A DNA stretch of 64,000 nt from the NCBI GenBank assembly GCA_001599595.1, contig BCHH01000007.1, positions 1,581,785-1,645,784 on the forward strand, in the 5' to 3' direction. The position numbers were made by a program, and so were the translations under genes. Positions 22,475 through 32,800 of this stretch are shown here, in pieces. The DNA is from Beverwykella pulmonaria (Eukaryota; Ascomycota; Dothideomycetes; Pleosporales; Melanommataceae). A model generated the notes under the pieces. The model did not search any database and was not told the origin of the DNA. It saw only the letters and a list, made by a program, of their open reading frames with translations. Numbering within the stretch: the first letter of the stretch is position 1; every line of letters begins with the position of its first letter.

Positions 22475-23260
22475 TCATCCCCCCACCTGCTTCATTGGCA
22501 TCCTCAAATTCGATCCGCTGCTACTGCCGCTCGAGCTCTTTCTCCGCCCATCTTGTGTACTTTTCCCTGCAGGATCTGATGCTGTACTCAGAGGACGCAT
22601 ATTCGGTTGTGCAGGAAAATAGCCTTCTCCGTATCTCTCGTCCCCGTTAGCCTGCACGGGTGTTCGCGCGCGACTCTGCATCGGGCTCATGCGCATTGCT
22701 TCGGGACTGCCAGTCCATCTCTGGCTACCACCTGTTAAGCTTCGCTGGTGCTTCCTCTGCTTCGGCATCACGGCTGGGAGCTCCAGTCTTGAGTTCATGC
22801 CCATCCACAGTGCCTCCTCGACATCGTCACCTGGCACTCTCCACCCGCCCACGCCTTCGAAGTCGCGCGTTATCTCGCTCGTTCCAACGAGCGATACGAA
22901 TGATCCGCTCCTGAACTGCAGTCGTGGTGGATACGAGGGCTGGGCAGCTGTGTCATGGGAAGACGCGATGCTAGCGGTGCTGCTTCGACGGTTGCGGGCA
23001 CGATGGGGAGACACACGGCGGGGGGATCGCTGTTTGGGGACGAATCTCTGTGGCGGAGGGAACAGGTATGAATGTATTAGGGCAATCCCCAATTCGAAGT
23101 AGACAATGGACACACGAATTGTGAGTACGGTAATGGCAATGGTCGTCGTGATAGTAGCGACTATGGTTAACGGAATGGAGATGAGGAGCAGAAGAGGGGG
23201 GCCCAGCAGGTACAATGGGCTGCTCATGTTGGCACGCGGAAAACGAAGAGAAAGAGGCAT
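22475..23260 (-). CDS. Membrane-anchored protein with long polar tail
   Basis: The likely start is ATG 23260 (MPLSLRF) or ATG 23227 (MSSPLYLLGPP); both give one frame of about 250-261 residues. The N-terminus is strongly hydrophobic (LLLLISIPLTIVATITTTIAITVLTI, then IVYFELGIALIHSYLF), one long or two short helices, followed by FPPPQRF and a Ser/Arg-rich tail with RRVSPHRARNRRSSTAS and WRVPGDDVEEALWMGMNSR. The order of these blocks looks conserved in Pezizomycotina from memory, but the function is unknown. The frame extends 5' to 23431 only through GTG and CA-repeat sequence, which I do not take as coding. Confidence 0.6.
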   Translation of the reverse strand: MPLSLRFPRANMSSPLYLLGPPLLLLISIPLTIVATITTTIAITVLTIRVSIVYFELGIALIHSYLFPPPQRFVPKQRSPRRVSPHRARNRRSSTASIASSHDTAAQPSYPPRLQFRSGSFVSLVGTSEITRDFEGVGGWRVPGDDVEEALWMGMNSRLELPAVMPKQRKHQRSLTGGSQRWTGSPEAMRMSPMQSRARTPVQANGDERYGEGYFPAQPNMRPLSTASDPAGKSTQDGRRKSSSGSSSGSNLRMPMKQVGG

Positions 23261-24536
23261 GCTGCGATGCGGTATGCATCGCTGTGGCGACTTGAAGAAG
23301 ATGGTAGTGGTGAGGCAGGTGCTGCATGTGAAAGTTGAAGGTTGCTGCCAAGCCGGAAAACTTCCGCGACCGTTCCCGCCTCCCTCCAACCCCGGCTCTT
23401 TCGCTAAACACATACACACACACACACGCACCAGCGGACCTCGGTTCTGCCCAGTCCATTCCCATCAACGCGTTCAATGGCTGCTGGTGGATGCCAGTGG
23501 TTTGCGTCCTAAGGCTTCGTCTTCGCAACAGTGGCTTCTTCACGCTGCCTTTTAGTAATTGTCTCAAAGCAAAGCGAGCACAATCCCACAAGTCCAGTAG
23601 CTCGTTCTCGACTTCGATAAACAATGAGCGCCGGCCCAACATGACGCCACTTGGCCACGGTAATCAAAGAACAGAAGACAGCCAGTTCACCCTGCCTTCG
23701 TCGCGTCCTCTTGAGAGCTCTGACTTCTTTGTCTTTAAGTTTTTATCGGCTTCTATGATGGTTCCTTGCCGGAATGACAAGCTCAGGCTGTCGTCTCCAT
23801 CACCGCCTCCATCAAGGCGGCCTATGCTGGCGACATATTCTAGCAACAGAATAAGGCCTACTTCACACGTGACAAGAGGCACCAATTTTCTAGGGAGATG
23901 AAGGCGGGCCAACAGCCACAGAAACCCTCTCACAGAGACGCGAAAGCCGGCTCGAAGCTTATTAACATCGAAGTGTCATCAGTTACCTTGTCAACGTAGA
24001 GCTCTCTGTTAGAAAATTGAAGAAGATTGCAAAGCGAAAGGAGATCTGCGCAGATAAGAAAAGTAGTGGTTGTTTAAGAAGGCGGCGTCGGGCAAGCAGG
24101 CTGACCAGGCCCAGACCCCAGACGCAGACCCAGGCAACTGAGGCTGCTCCTCCCATTCAGCAGCAGGCTCTTCCTGACTTTTGATGAGATCAACCTCGAC
24201 GACTATTAGGTTCTGGGTAGAGTTGGCTTGTTTTCTTACATGTCTTGAACTCCCAATCTTTTTGCCACACAATGTCTCTGTCTCCTTCTGTATACCAATA
24301 CCGTATTCATGTCAATGCCCCAATGTTTTTTACTTCTTTTTGGAAACACAATGTTAATCACTGTTCCAATCTTGTACAAACAAACGTTAAGACGCCCTTC
24401 ATGTATACACACAAGACCACTGTATCTTCCTCATGTGCAAAACAACGGCAGTTCAATTATCATATATAAGAACTCCCAAAACCTACTTTTATCCATATTT
24501 TTTCCATTAGCAAACGAAAGTAAAGGATAGGTTACC
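23261..24536. other. Intergenic with a CA repeat
   Basis: A (CA)n run lies at about 23408-23427. Frames overlapping it on both strands lack recognisable domains. A plus-strand Gln/Pro-rich stretch near 24100-24180 may be remnant coding sequence but has early stops. Confidence 0.4.
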
Positions 24537-25181
24537 ATGCTTTCGAACACTCTCAACTACGGTAATAAGATTGCCAACGCCACTCTCTCTGCGGTCGCAG
24601 CTGAGATGGCTCCCACCGAAATCGTTGCGCATGGGATGACTCCCAGTGGGCGTCCCCGTAGCAGTCTCGCAGCGTGGGTCATCGTCTTGGTGATTCTTGC
24701 TATCACAAGCTGTGTTGTCGGCGCCTTCTTCATTTGGAAGAAGGTCAAGCATGATTTCAAGGACAGCATTGATATCGAAGTGGGCCTGAATCCTGCCGGG
24801 CAAGGTTCTGAATCCAATAAGAAGACATTTTTACAGCATCACCTGGAATCACTACGCGATTGGAAGGCACCACCACCTCCGGCACCCCAGCCAATGCCAC
24901 TCGCTGACTTCGCTTCTGATATGTCCGAAGGTCTAGCCACTTTGACTCCCTTGAAGAATGCACATGGTCGGTACGCCGCCCATTTTGCGAACTTCAAGAA
25001 GCAAAACAAGGCTGCGGTCACTCGTATGCCTCTTCTCAACACCTCTAACATACATCGTGAGTGGTTGCGGCCGGCACCCCTGGCGCCTGCCAGCCATTAC
25101 GAGTACAACCCGTACTACCACCCTTTGAACGGCGCTGACTACCCCGCCAACAGCATAACGAATTGGAGTACTTACCCATGA
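24537..25181 (+). CDS. Single-pass membrane protein
   Basis: ATG at 24537, 214 residues, no intron. The N-terminal 45 residues are polar, with potential N-glycosylation sites (NATLS). One TM follows (WVIVLVILAITSCVVGAFFIW), then a KKVKHDFKDS basic/acidic boundary and a long cytosolic tail with a PPPPAPQPMPLADF proline block and a Tyr/Asn-rich end (HYEYNPYYHPLNGADYP). It is the only plus-strand member of the small membrane protein series and appears intact. No named family. Confidence 0.6.
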   Translation: MLSNTLNYGNKIANATLSAVAAEMAPTEIVAHGMTPSGRPRSSLAAWVIVLVILAITSCVVGAFFIWKKVKHDFKDSIDIEVGLNPAGQGSESNKKTFLQHHLESLRDWKAPPPPAPQPMPLADFASDMSEGLATLTPLKNAHGRYAAHFANFKKQNKAAVTRMPLLNTSNIHREWLRPAPLAPASHYEYNPYYHPLNGADYPANSITNWSTYP

Positions 25182-25658
25182 TACCATAGTAGAAAATTTG
25201 GGAACCAAGCCTGCAACGGCGTTTCGGAGAATGTGGAAACGACTCTCGCACGGGATGCGAAAACTACCAATCACCAGCTAGCGCCCCTGCCCAATAACGA
25301 TGGGAAACCTCCACTCAAGCCAGGGCACAACGCATACTTAGTGTTTTATATTCGACCGTTATGCGCCACTACAAAGCATCGCAAGTTGAAATTCATGAGC
25401 GTACTGCCGCACTGGCATTGATTGTCGTCTGCAGGTAGGGCACCGTTCACTGTGATGCCTGCGAGAAAGATGTAACGATTAGTTGCACAAAGCGGGCATT
25501 AAGGGGAACAGGAGACAGTGATAATATGCTGGCCCGTAAACACTTGTAGCCTTTAGAGTTGCTCTTAGAAAATTGCGGCCAAATGCCTTCTAAACAAACC
25601 CACAACATCCTCACCGGTGATTAAGGAAGCATCCAGAATGCCGATATGTTTGTGCAGG
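25182..25658. other. Intergenic, no gene seen
   Basis: No recognisable coding sequence between the membrane protein gene and the HET-S-like relic. Confidence 0.4.
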
Positions 25659-26076
25659 CTACAAATACTTGTTGCCATATTGTGCTTTCGCTTTTTTCGA
25701 GGCTATATTCCTAATAAATGAATGCCTAAGTCCAGTATGCTGCGCTCCCCGAGCAGACCGATCCCCGTATTGAGCGTTGGCTTCACTAGTGGCTGCATTT
25801 CTGGTGAAGTTGTGACTGCCTTGGGCAGTGAGCGCTTGCTGAACTGAAGAGACGAGCAAGCTGTCGACAACGTTGGCGGCAGTTTCAATCTCTGCGAAAG
25901 CGGGCTGCGACTCGATCTCCTAAACCTCTTTAACAACAAGCTCGCTTTGACGCTGTTGTGTAGCAGGAAAGAATTTAATTAAGCCTCCAACTAGTTGGGC
26001 GACATCGCTGATCAGCCGGTCAAAGTATTTCTTCTTATAAAAAGCCCATGCCGTTTTCTGGCATACGCTGCTTCGC
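25659..26076 (-). pseudogene. Truncated HET-S-like relic: HeLo end plus two amyloid-type repeats
   Basis: Reading on the minus strand from about 26076, the frame begins with the last part of a HeLo (HET-S/prion-inhibition) domain: a Lys-Thr-x-Trp-Ala segment near 26058-26040, then an amphipathic helix ending in Phe-Phe-Pro. It is broken by TAG at 25922-25920. It ends with two 21-residue repeats at 25814-25752 and 25724-25662, separated by nine residues. Each repeat has His-x-Phe..Arg-Asn..Ala..Ala-Gln-Tyr-Gly. The second ends exactly at the stop (25659-25661). This spacing and pattern match the HET-s-related amyloid motif of fungal cell-death effectors. The N-terminal two thirds of HeLo is absent upstream, so the pore-forming domain is lost. 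It is non-functional as a pore former, but the amyloid end may still be encoded. Confidence 0.6.
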
Positions 26077-27199
26077 TACTAACGATTATTGAAGCCGGCG
26101 TCTGGCGTTACTTGGTGGCCTAGTCAGATGTGACGGGAAGCTATTTGAGCGGAGAGCTGAAAGCAGGTTGTATTACAAGTGACTAGGTGCCGAGTAGAGG
26201 TGACTTGGCTGCGCATGTGACGAGGTAGAATAGTCGTCACATAGGCTAGACGCTCTATATGACCGTACGATGGCCTAAATCTTCGCACAGAACGATTTTA
26301 GGACAACAAAGTACTGTAAGGACATTCTTTGATCAATTACTCTCGCCTAACTGCCTCAACGGCTAGAGGAAATTGCCATTCCTACTGGCCTCCCTACAGG
26401 TCAGTTTACCCACATTAAGAGAGTTGCTGATCTTATGAGCTGCTGCGGGTCGTTCCTCACTTTTCCACCAAAATATCGTATCATTTATTTACTTATCTGC
26501 CAAAGACTACTTTACGTCAGGCATGGCGCGTTTGGGGAGGAGAAAGGGATAGCCCATCGCCTGCTGGACGCGATGAACAGCACATTATGCAGATACATAT
26601 GCAGCTTGCGGAAGCCAGGAGCGCGGATACAGGAAGCGACAAGCTGGATTGAGGGCAGCATCCTTCCGCGAATTACATATGCGTGTGAGTATTGGATTGG
26701 CCATTTTTGTGCGTGTCCGCCGGCTTACGACTAAATCCTATTAAACGACGGCAAGGCCCACTTATCACGTGTTGCATTAGTGCTGTATCAGCGACGTATC
26801 ACATAACCTCTTATCGAGTATATACTCGCAGTCCCCCTTTAGCTAGTAATTAACAAGTTCCTCCATCTTGTTTCCCCTCACTAACCAATACATCAGCAAG
26901 CCAACTAGGCTCATCTATGGTAACGCACCCATGGCATTGTAGCCATCGACATCAGGAGCTGTGATGTTTGGTGAACCCATCAGCTCAGCTGATCGTGTTC
27001 CATCCCGCAGACCAGTGAAGCATGGTCGCCCAATCACGGTCAAGGTCATAGAGTCATAGCGCTTCCTGCTGCAAGCCGCTTGCCAAGGCGTAGTAGACAG
27101 CCGAAATGCTGCAAGAGTGAGGCAACGCACAGCCTGATCGAAATTCGCACCAAACATACCTCAGCGTAATATCCACTACGATAGCAGCTAGTCACCATC
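26077..27199. other. Intergenic, possible repeat debris
   Basis: The frame at 26435-26734 has no recognisable domain. The stretch 26750-26900 has LTR-like composition (TATATACTCG, CACGTG) without verifiable ends. The 3' end of this gap should contain the promoter of the BTB-like gene. Confidence 0.4.
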
Positions 27200-28588
27200 A
27201 TGCCGTCAGTCGTATATGAGATCGATCCGCTTGCGGATACAATTATTATCCTCAAGAATCCCTGCAGAAACTTCGCCCTGTGGCATGAAACCCTCGCGCC
27301 CTCCGACACTGAAATTGCTAAGCTGGAAGAGAAACAACCGATACTTGATGAATCTTCTGAGAATGAGTGGCTCGGCAGCAAGCTATCGAAGAGGGAGAAG
27401 AAAACCCAGATGCGCGCCAGAGCTTCCCACCACAGCACTACTCCGAGCTTTGCAGAGGGCGATGACGAGCGCGCCGAGTCTTTTGATGGAGACTTATCTG
27501 GAGAGCAGGGGCTTGTTCAAGATCCAAAATCAGCACGAAGAGTAGATGACAGGGTAGAAGACCCAAGTACCGAACCAGTCGAGCCCGTTTCTGAGCTGAC
27601 CGAGCCGGAGAATAACGAGATTCGCTATCTTGTTTCGTCTCGCCACTTAATGCTAGCTTCGCCATGGTTTAGGCGCATATTAACAAGAGAAGCGTCCACC
27701 GAAGCCTTGAAAGACCCATCAGACGGACGGTATCATATTTCAGCTAGCGATTGGGACGAAGAGGCTCTCCTTATTCTTCTAAACATCTTCCACGTACGAA
27801 CACGCCAAGTCCCAGCTACTGTAAGCTTGGAGATGCTTGCAAAAATCGCAGTTCTTGTGGATTACTATGAGCTCGAGGGTGCAGAAGCGATGGAGCGTGA
27901 CACCAGGGGCTGGATTGCCAACGTGAGGCGTAGTGTCGCGATCCCATCTTCTTACTGCCGAGACCTAATGTTATGGATCTGTATCTCTCGAGTGTTTGAA
28001 TTGAGCAAAGAATTCGAGAAAGTGACAGCTGTAGCGATCAAAGAAAGTCCAGGCTGGATTCAAACCTTAGATCTGCCTATCCACCAGGGAATTACGTGTA
28101 TGCTCTTAACTTGCCTCGACGGAAGTTGAAATTGCTGACTATGGTTAGCCAAGATCGACCGTAGTCGATGCAATGCCATTGAGCACATTATCTCAGAATT
28201 GCACCGCTTACTCGAGAGCTATCGTGACTTCAACTATTCCTGCCCTAATAACCCATCTTACTCCTTTCAATGTGGGGCTTTTCTCTTCGGCGCGTTGATG
28301 AAACTTATGGAGAGATGGGGTTATCTTTCGCCCCGTCCAGAATATCCTTTTATGGGAATGAGTCTTAACAAAGTCTGCGGTCAGTGCGAAAGAGCAGAGA
28401 ATCTGAAATGGTGGCACAGAAGCGGCCACTACAGCCGCCGCAGTAGTTATGGGAACGAGCAGTATGAGGCTCACTCATGCAGCCTATATTCCAAAATCAG
28501 TGGAGTGGTCCACAATGCCATGGCTAAAGTCAAAGGGTTGGAGTTGCAAGACTTAAAGGAAAACAGCTGGGTTCCGTTTGAAGATTGA
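27200..28588 (+). CDS. BTB/POZ-like fungal protein
   Basis: ATG 27200. Exon 1 is 27200-28097, then a 51-bp intron (GTATGC..TTAG, with GCTGAC branch site, 28098-28148), then exon 2 28149-28588; the joined protein is 445 residues. The start VVYEIDPLADTIIILKNPC, the core VSSRHLMLASPWFRRIL and the SLEMLAKIAVLVDYYE..DLMLWICISRVF region follow the plan of an abundant fungal BTB-like family in which the central Ser/His-x-x-LxxASPxF box is the BTB signature. An acidic low-complexity insert (residues about 50-130) separates the first two blocks. Exon 2 adds a Cys/His-containing C-terminal part. Likely a protein-interaction adaptor; partner unknown. Confidence 0.75.
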
Positions 28589-28854
28589 TACATAAGCTCA
28601 GCCTCAGGCATCATACGACCCAGAGCATTTCCGCAAATTTAACTTACTATCTTGTTGTTTCTATTATCTCTATTCTCTAGAGGGCCCGGGGAATAACGTG
28701 AATATATAGCTTATTAATTTGATACGGCGAAGCTTCCAGCGTCCTCTCCACTCGCGAAACTACGTTTTGAAGATTGGCCGCTTTGGCCTTCTTCACTCGA
28801 GCAGGCTCACCCAGGCCTTCCAGAATAGAGTAAAGAAGTCACCATTCTTAATAT
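28589..28854. other. Intergenic between BTB-like gene and pogo relic
   Basis: No gene called. A minus-strand frame at about 28828-28690 reads without stops and may be a leftover of the gene interrupted by the pogo element, but I cannot identify it. Confidence 0.35.
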
Positions 28855-29454
28855 AAAGCAGTCCCTAGGCTTAGTAAAGGTGTGCTGATAGCTTAGTTTA
28901 GTACGCAATTGACAGAGGCTTAAAGCACGATACATCTAGCGGCTAAAGCGTGTAATGGACTTAGGGAGGTGTTATTAGTCAAGAAGAAGCACAAGAAGAA
29001 TGGAAAACCTCTAGACCTTCAACAGCGCGACGAGTACTATGGTGGAGCTGTCTTCTAGTCGCTGCGCAAAGTAAGAGAAGCACGCTATTATAAATTGGTA
29101 AAGGAGCAAGAGAAGAAGGAGCAGCAACTCTAAAAAGCTGAGGTAGCTAAGTTAAAACAGGCTACTAAGCTGTACAAGGAGAAAATTGCAGAGGAGAGGT
29201 GTTTGGTGAGGGCTAAGGCGGCAAAGGTTAAGGTGAAGGGGAAGGTTAAGAAGGCAGTAGACTGCGCTTGTTAGAAGGAGGCTCGCAGCGCTGCGAAAGT
29301 TCTACAATTATTTTAAAAGGGTAAGAGGAAGGTCTCACAGCTACACATACAGAGTAGCAAGCGTTAGAAACGTATAGTGGATGCTGCGGGAGCTGGGGAG
29401 GCCGCAGAGGCTCTAACAGCTAATCGAGCCTCGTTAAAAAACTACCGATAGCCT
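28855..29454 (+). mobile_element. RIP-like degraded pogo/Fot1 transposase C-terminal relic
   Basis: One plus-strand frame runs about 570 bp as recognisable pogo/Fot1 C-terminal sequence (KKKHKKNGKPLDLQQRDEYY, GGAVF-stop, KVREARYYKLVKEQEKKEQQ, then a Lys/Ala coiled coil). It is interrupted only by stop codons, with no indels. Most stops are TAG or TAA where Gln or Trp is expected, which fits C-to-T changes on either strand. The catalytic domain is absent. It adjoins a HeLo-like fragment at 29455, suggesting insertion into that gene. Confidence 0.7.
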
Positions 29455-29880
29455 CTCGTGACACCCACGCAGCACGTCGATCAGCTTATCCAACTCTTCC
29501 TCAGTAAGCTGCACTTGCTTGTCCTCTGGCTGTGGAAAGTGTTTATGGAGATTTTCGATGAGACTATTGATATCTTTGGTTAACTTAACTAAGCGCTTCT
29601 GCTCGTATATCGCGAATTTAGCCCTCCGGCGCGTCGAAACTGTTATTTAAACTATACGAGATAGTTCGCATCTTTCCATGAAGGTATCAGCTCATAGGAT
29701 CCCATTCGGGCCCGAATGGCCTGATTTCGTTCTGTTGCACGCTGGGTCGTTTTCCTTCTTTCCCTGCTGATAGGTATGACAAATATCCCGGCAAGCCTGA
29801 AACTTCTGCCATATGTTTCAGAAAGCCTCTTTAGTGTGGCCTTTCTGGTCCGTTTTCAGCGGAAACAAATATCTAAGTAA
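29455..29880 (-). pseudogene. HeLo-like domain relic
   Basis: From about 29640 to 29455 the minus strand has an uninterrupted frame resembling the last third of a HeLo domain: a basic helix, Lys-x-Ala-Ile-Tyr, a long amphipathic helix ending His-Phe-Pro, then an acidic helix (LTEEELDKLIDVL). Sequence from 29880 to 29640 in a nearby frame also looks coding but contains TGA and TAA stops. The frame stops where the pogo relic begins. I see no amyloid repeat. Moderate-to-low confidence because only part of the domain is present. Confidence 0.4.
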
Positions 29881-29897
29881 ATTGTGGTCCTCTCTAC

Positions 29898-32800
29898 CTA
29901 GATTCCGCTGAGACCTGTATCTTTCATTGGTTCCGCTTCCTCGTACTTGCATTGAATGTCCAGGACTCCCGCCAAGTTGCTCATGCTCGTAAGCGTGTCT
30001 GGATGCTCTGGCCCAAGCACCTTCTCTCTCAGCGCCAGCGTCTGCCTGTTCATCGATTCCGCCTCCTCGTACTTGCCTTTGCGCCCCAGGACTCCTGCCA
30101 AATTGTTCATGCTCGTCAGTGTGAAAGGATGCTCTGGCCCAAGCACCTTTTCATACTGCGCCAGCGTCTGCCTGTTCATTGATTCCGCCTCCTTGTACTT
30201 GCCTTGGCTGTCCAGCACCCCCGCCAAGTTGCTCATGCTCGTCAGCGTGTCTGGGTGCTCTGGTCCAAGCACCTTCTTTCCAAGTGCCAGTGTCTGCCTG
30301 TTCATCGATTCCGCCTCCTCGTACTTGCCTTGGTGCCCCAGGACTCCCGCCAAGTTAGTCATGCTCGTCAGCGTGCCTGGATGCTCTGGCCCAAGCACCT
30401 TCTCTCTCCGCGCCAGCGTCTGCTTGTTCATTGATCCCGCCTCCTCGTACTTGCCTTTGCGCCCCAGGACTCCCGCCAAATTGCTCATGCTCGTCAGCGT
30501 GTCTGGATGCTCTGGCCCAAGCACCTTCTCTCCAAGTGCTAGCGTCTGCCTGTTCATCGATTCCGCCTCCTCGTACTTGCCTTGGCTGTCCAGCACGACC
30601 GCCAAGTTGCTCATGCTCGTCAGCGTGAAAGGATGTTCTGGCCCAAGAACCTTCTCTCCAAGCGCCAACGTCTGCCTGTTCATCGATTCCGCCTCCTCGT
30701 ACTTGCCTTGGCTGTCCAGGACTCCCGCCAAGTTGCTCATGCTCGTCAGCGTGTCTGGATGCTCTGGCCCAAGTACCTTCGCTCTCAGCGCCACCGTCTG
30801 CCTGTTCATCGATTCCGCCTCCTCGTACTTGCCTTTGCGCCCCAGGACTCCTGCCAAATTGCTCATGCTCGTCAGCGTGTCTGGATGCTCTGGCCCAAGC
30901 ACCTTCTCTCCAAGTGCCAGCGTCTGCCTGTTCATCGATTCCGCCTCCTCGTACTTGCCTTGGCTGTCTAGCACGACCGCCAAGTTGCTCATGCTCGTTA
31001 ATGTGAAAGGATGCTCGGGCCCAAGCACCTTCTTATACCGCGCCAACGTCTTCCTGTTCATCGATTCCGCCCCCTCATATTTGCCTTGGCTGTCCAGGAC
31101 TCCCGCCAAGTTGCTCATGCTCGTCAGCGTGTCTGGATGCTCTGGCCCAAGCACCTTCTCTCTCAGCGCCAGTGTCTGCTTGTCCATCGATTCCGCCTCC
31201 TCGTACTTGCCTTGGCGCACTAGGACTCCCGCCAAGCTGCTCATGCTCGTAAGTGTGTCTGGATGCTCTGGCCCAAGCACCTTCTCTCTCAGCGCCAGTG
31301 TCTGCTTGTTCATCGATTCCGCCTCCTCGTACTTGCCTTGGCGCACTACGACTCCCGCCAAGTTGCTCATGCTCGTAAGTGTATCTGGATGCTCTGGCCC
31401 AAGCACCTTCTCTCTCAGCGCCAGCGTCTTCCTGTTCATCGATTCCGCCTCCTCGTACTTGCATTGGCACCCCAGGACTCCCGCCAAATTGCTCATGCTC
31501 GTCAGTGTGAAAGGATGCTCTGGCCCAAGCACCTTCTTATACCGCGCCAACGTCTGCCTGTTCATCGATTCTGCCTCCTCGTATTTGCCTTGGCTGTCCA
31601 GGACTCCCGCCAAGTTGCTCATGCTCGTCAGCGTGCCTGGATACTCTGGCCCAAGCATCTTCTCTCTCCGCGCCAGCGCCAGCCTGTTCATCAATTCCGC
31701 CTCCTCGTACTTGCCTTGGCGCCCCAGAACTCCCGTCCAGTTGCTCATGCTCGTCAGCGTGTCTGGATGCTCTGGACCAAGCGCCTTCTCTCCAAGTGCT
31801 AGCGTCTGCTTGTTTATCGATTCCGCCTCCTCGTACTTCCCTTGGCTATCTAGCACGACCGCCAAGTTGCTCATGCTTGTCAGAGTGTCCGGATGTTCTG
31901 GCCCAAGCACCTTCTCTCTCAGCGCCAGCGTCTTCCTGTTCATTGATTCCGCCTCCTCGTACTTGCCTTGGCTGTCCAGGACTCCTGCCAAGTTGCTCAT
32001 ACTTGTCAGAGTGTCCGGATGCTCTGGCCCAAGCACCTTCTCTCTCCGCTCCACTCTCTGCTTTTGTAGGTCTTCCGCCACATCTCTCCGCTCCACCCTC
32101 TGCTTTTGTAGGTCTTCCGCCACATCTGCCACCTCTTCTGGCCAATACTGGAGCAAGTACCCCTTGGTGGGCCACCTTTCGGCGTTTGCGGTCAAATTAT
32201 TGTCACTTGAATTCGCTGCTCCGACCCTATCGAATATTACTGGCTTCGAGTCGAGATTGCGTGGCTGCATCATCTCCCCTATCTGGTTCAATACTGCCTG
32301 AAGCGGCATCACGTGAAGCTCTCCAAAGGGATTTAGTGCAGTTACGTAGCCGTACACTAGGCTTCGTTTGAGGTCAAGAACTGGCGAGCCGCTGTCGCCT
32401 TTGTGCAGACGCCCCTGATCTAAATGATTGTCAGTGGAAATAGAATAACGAGCGTCAGTGGCTGATTCATACCGTGGTCGTCGAGGGTAAGTGTCCAGAT
32501 CTTAGTCCAGGCCATAGAGTTTCTCGAGCTGGCGAGATATGATGGGTTGCTTGATAACGTGCCTTTTAGCAACCCAGAAGCAGTGGCGACAACAACCGTA
32601 CCTGAGGCTTCGGACGGGCAAGATGGTTTAATGAAGCTACTCTCGTCGGATGGCGTACCAAACAAGTTTCGCTGGCCCAAGCTTGAAATTTCTACCAAAG
32701 CCCAGTCAAGGTTTTCCCATTTTAGGTTGTTTAGCCTTCCCCACACCCGGCTGGGCTTGATCTCGGAGTGGCCGGTAGGTCCTTCTATTCCATCATGTCT

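Noticed and set aside
22971..23642. 223-codon minus-strand frame and the 188-codon plus-strand frame 23335-23901
   Set aside because: They cross the CA repeat and overlap the better-supported gene 22475-23260 in other frames. Composition is biased and no domain is seen.
26750..26910. Second solo LTR
   Set aside because: LTR-like TATATACTCG and CACGTG words, but no defined ends, no duplication and no partner copy.
29920..32045. Possible CRISPR-like regular repeat
   Set aside because: Units are contiguous coding TPRs without spacers; the same holds for the 99-bp ankyrin units at 514-1620.
29956..32301. 781-codon open frame on the plus strand
   Set aside because: It is the reverse of the TPR repeats. 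Its translation is a low-complexity echo of the 126-bp unit, and the minus strand carries a real protease-TPR protein with a proper splice.
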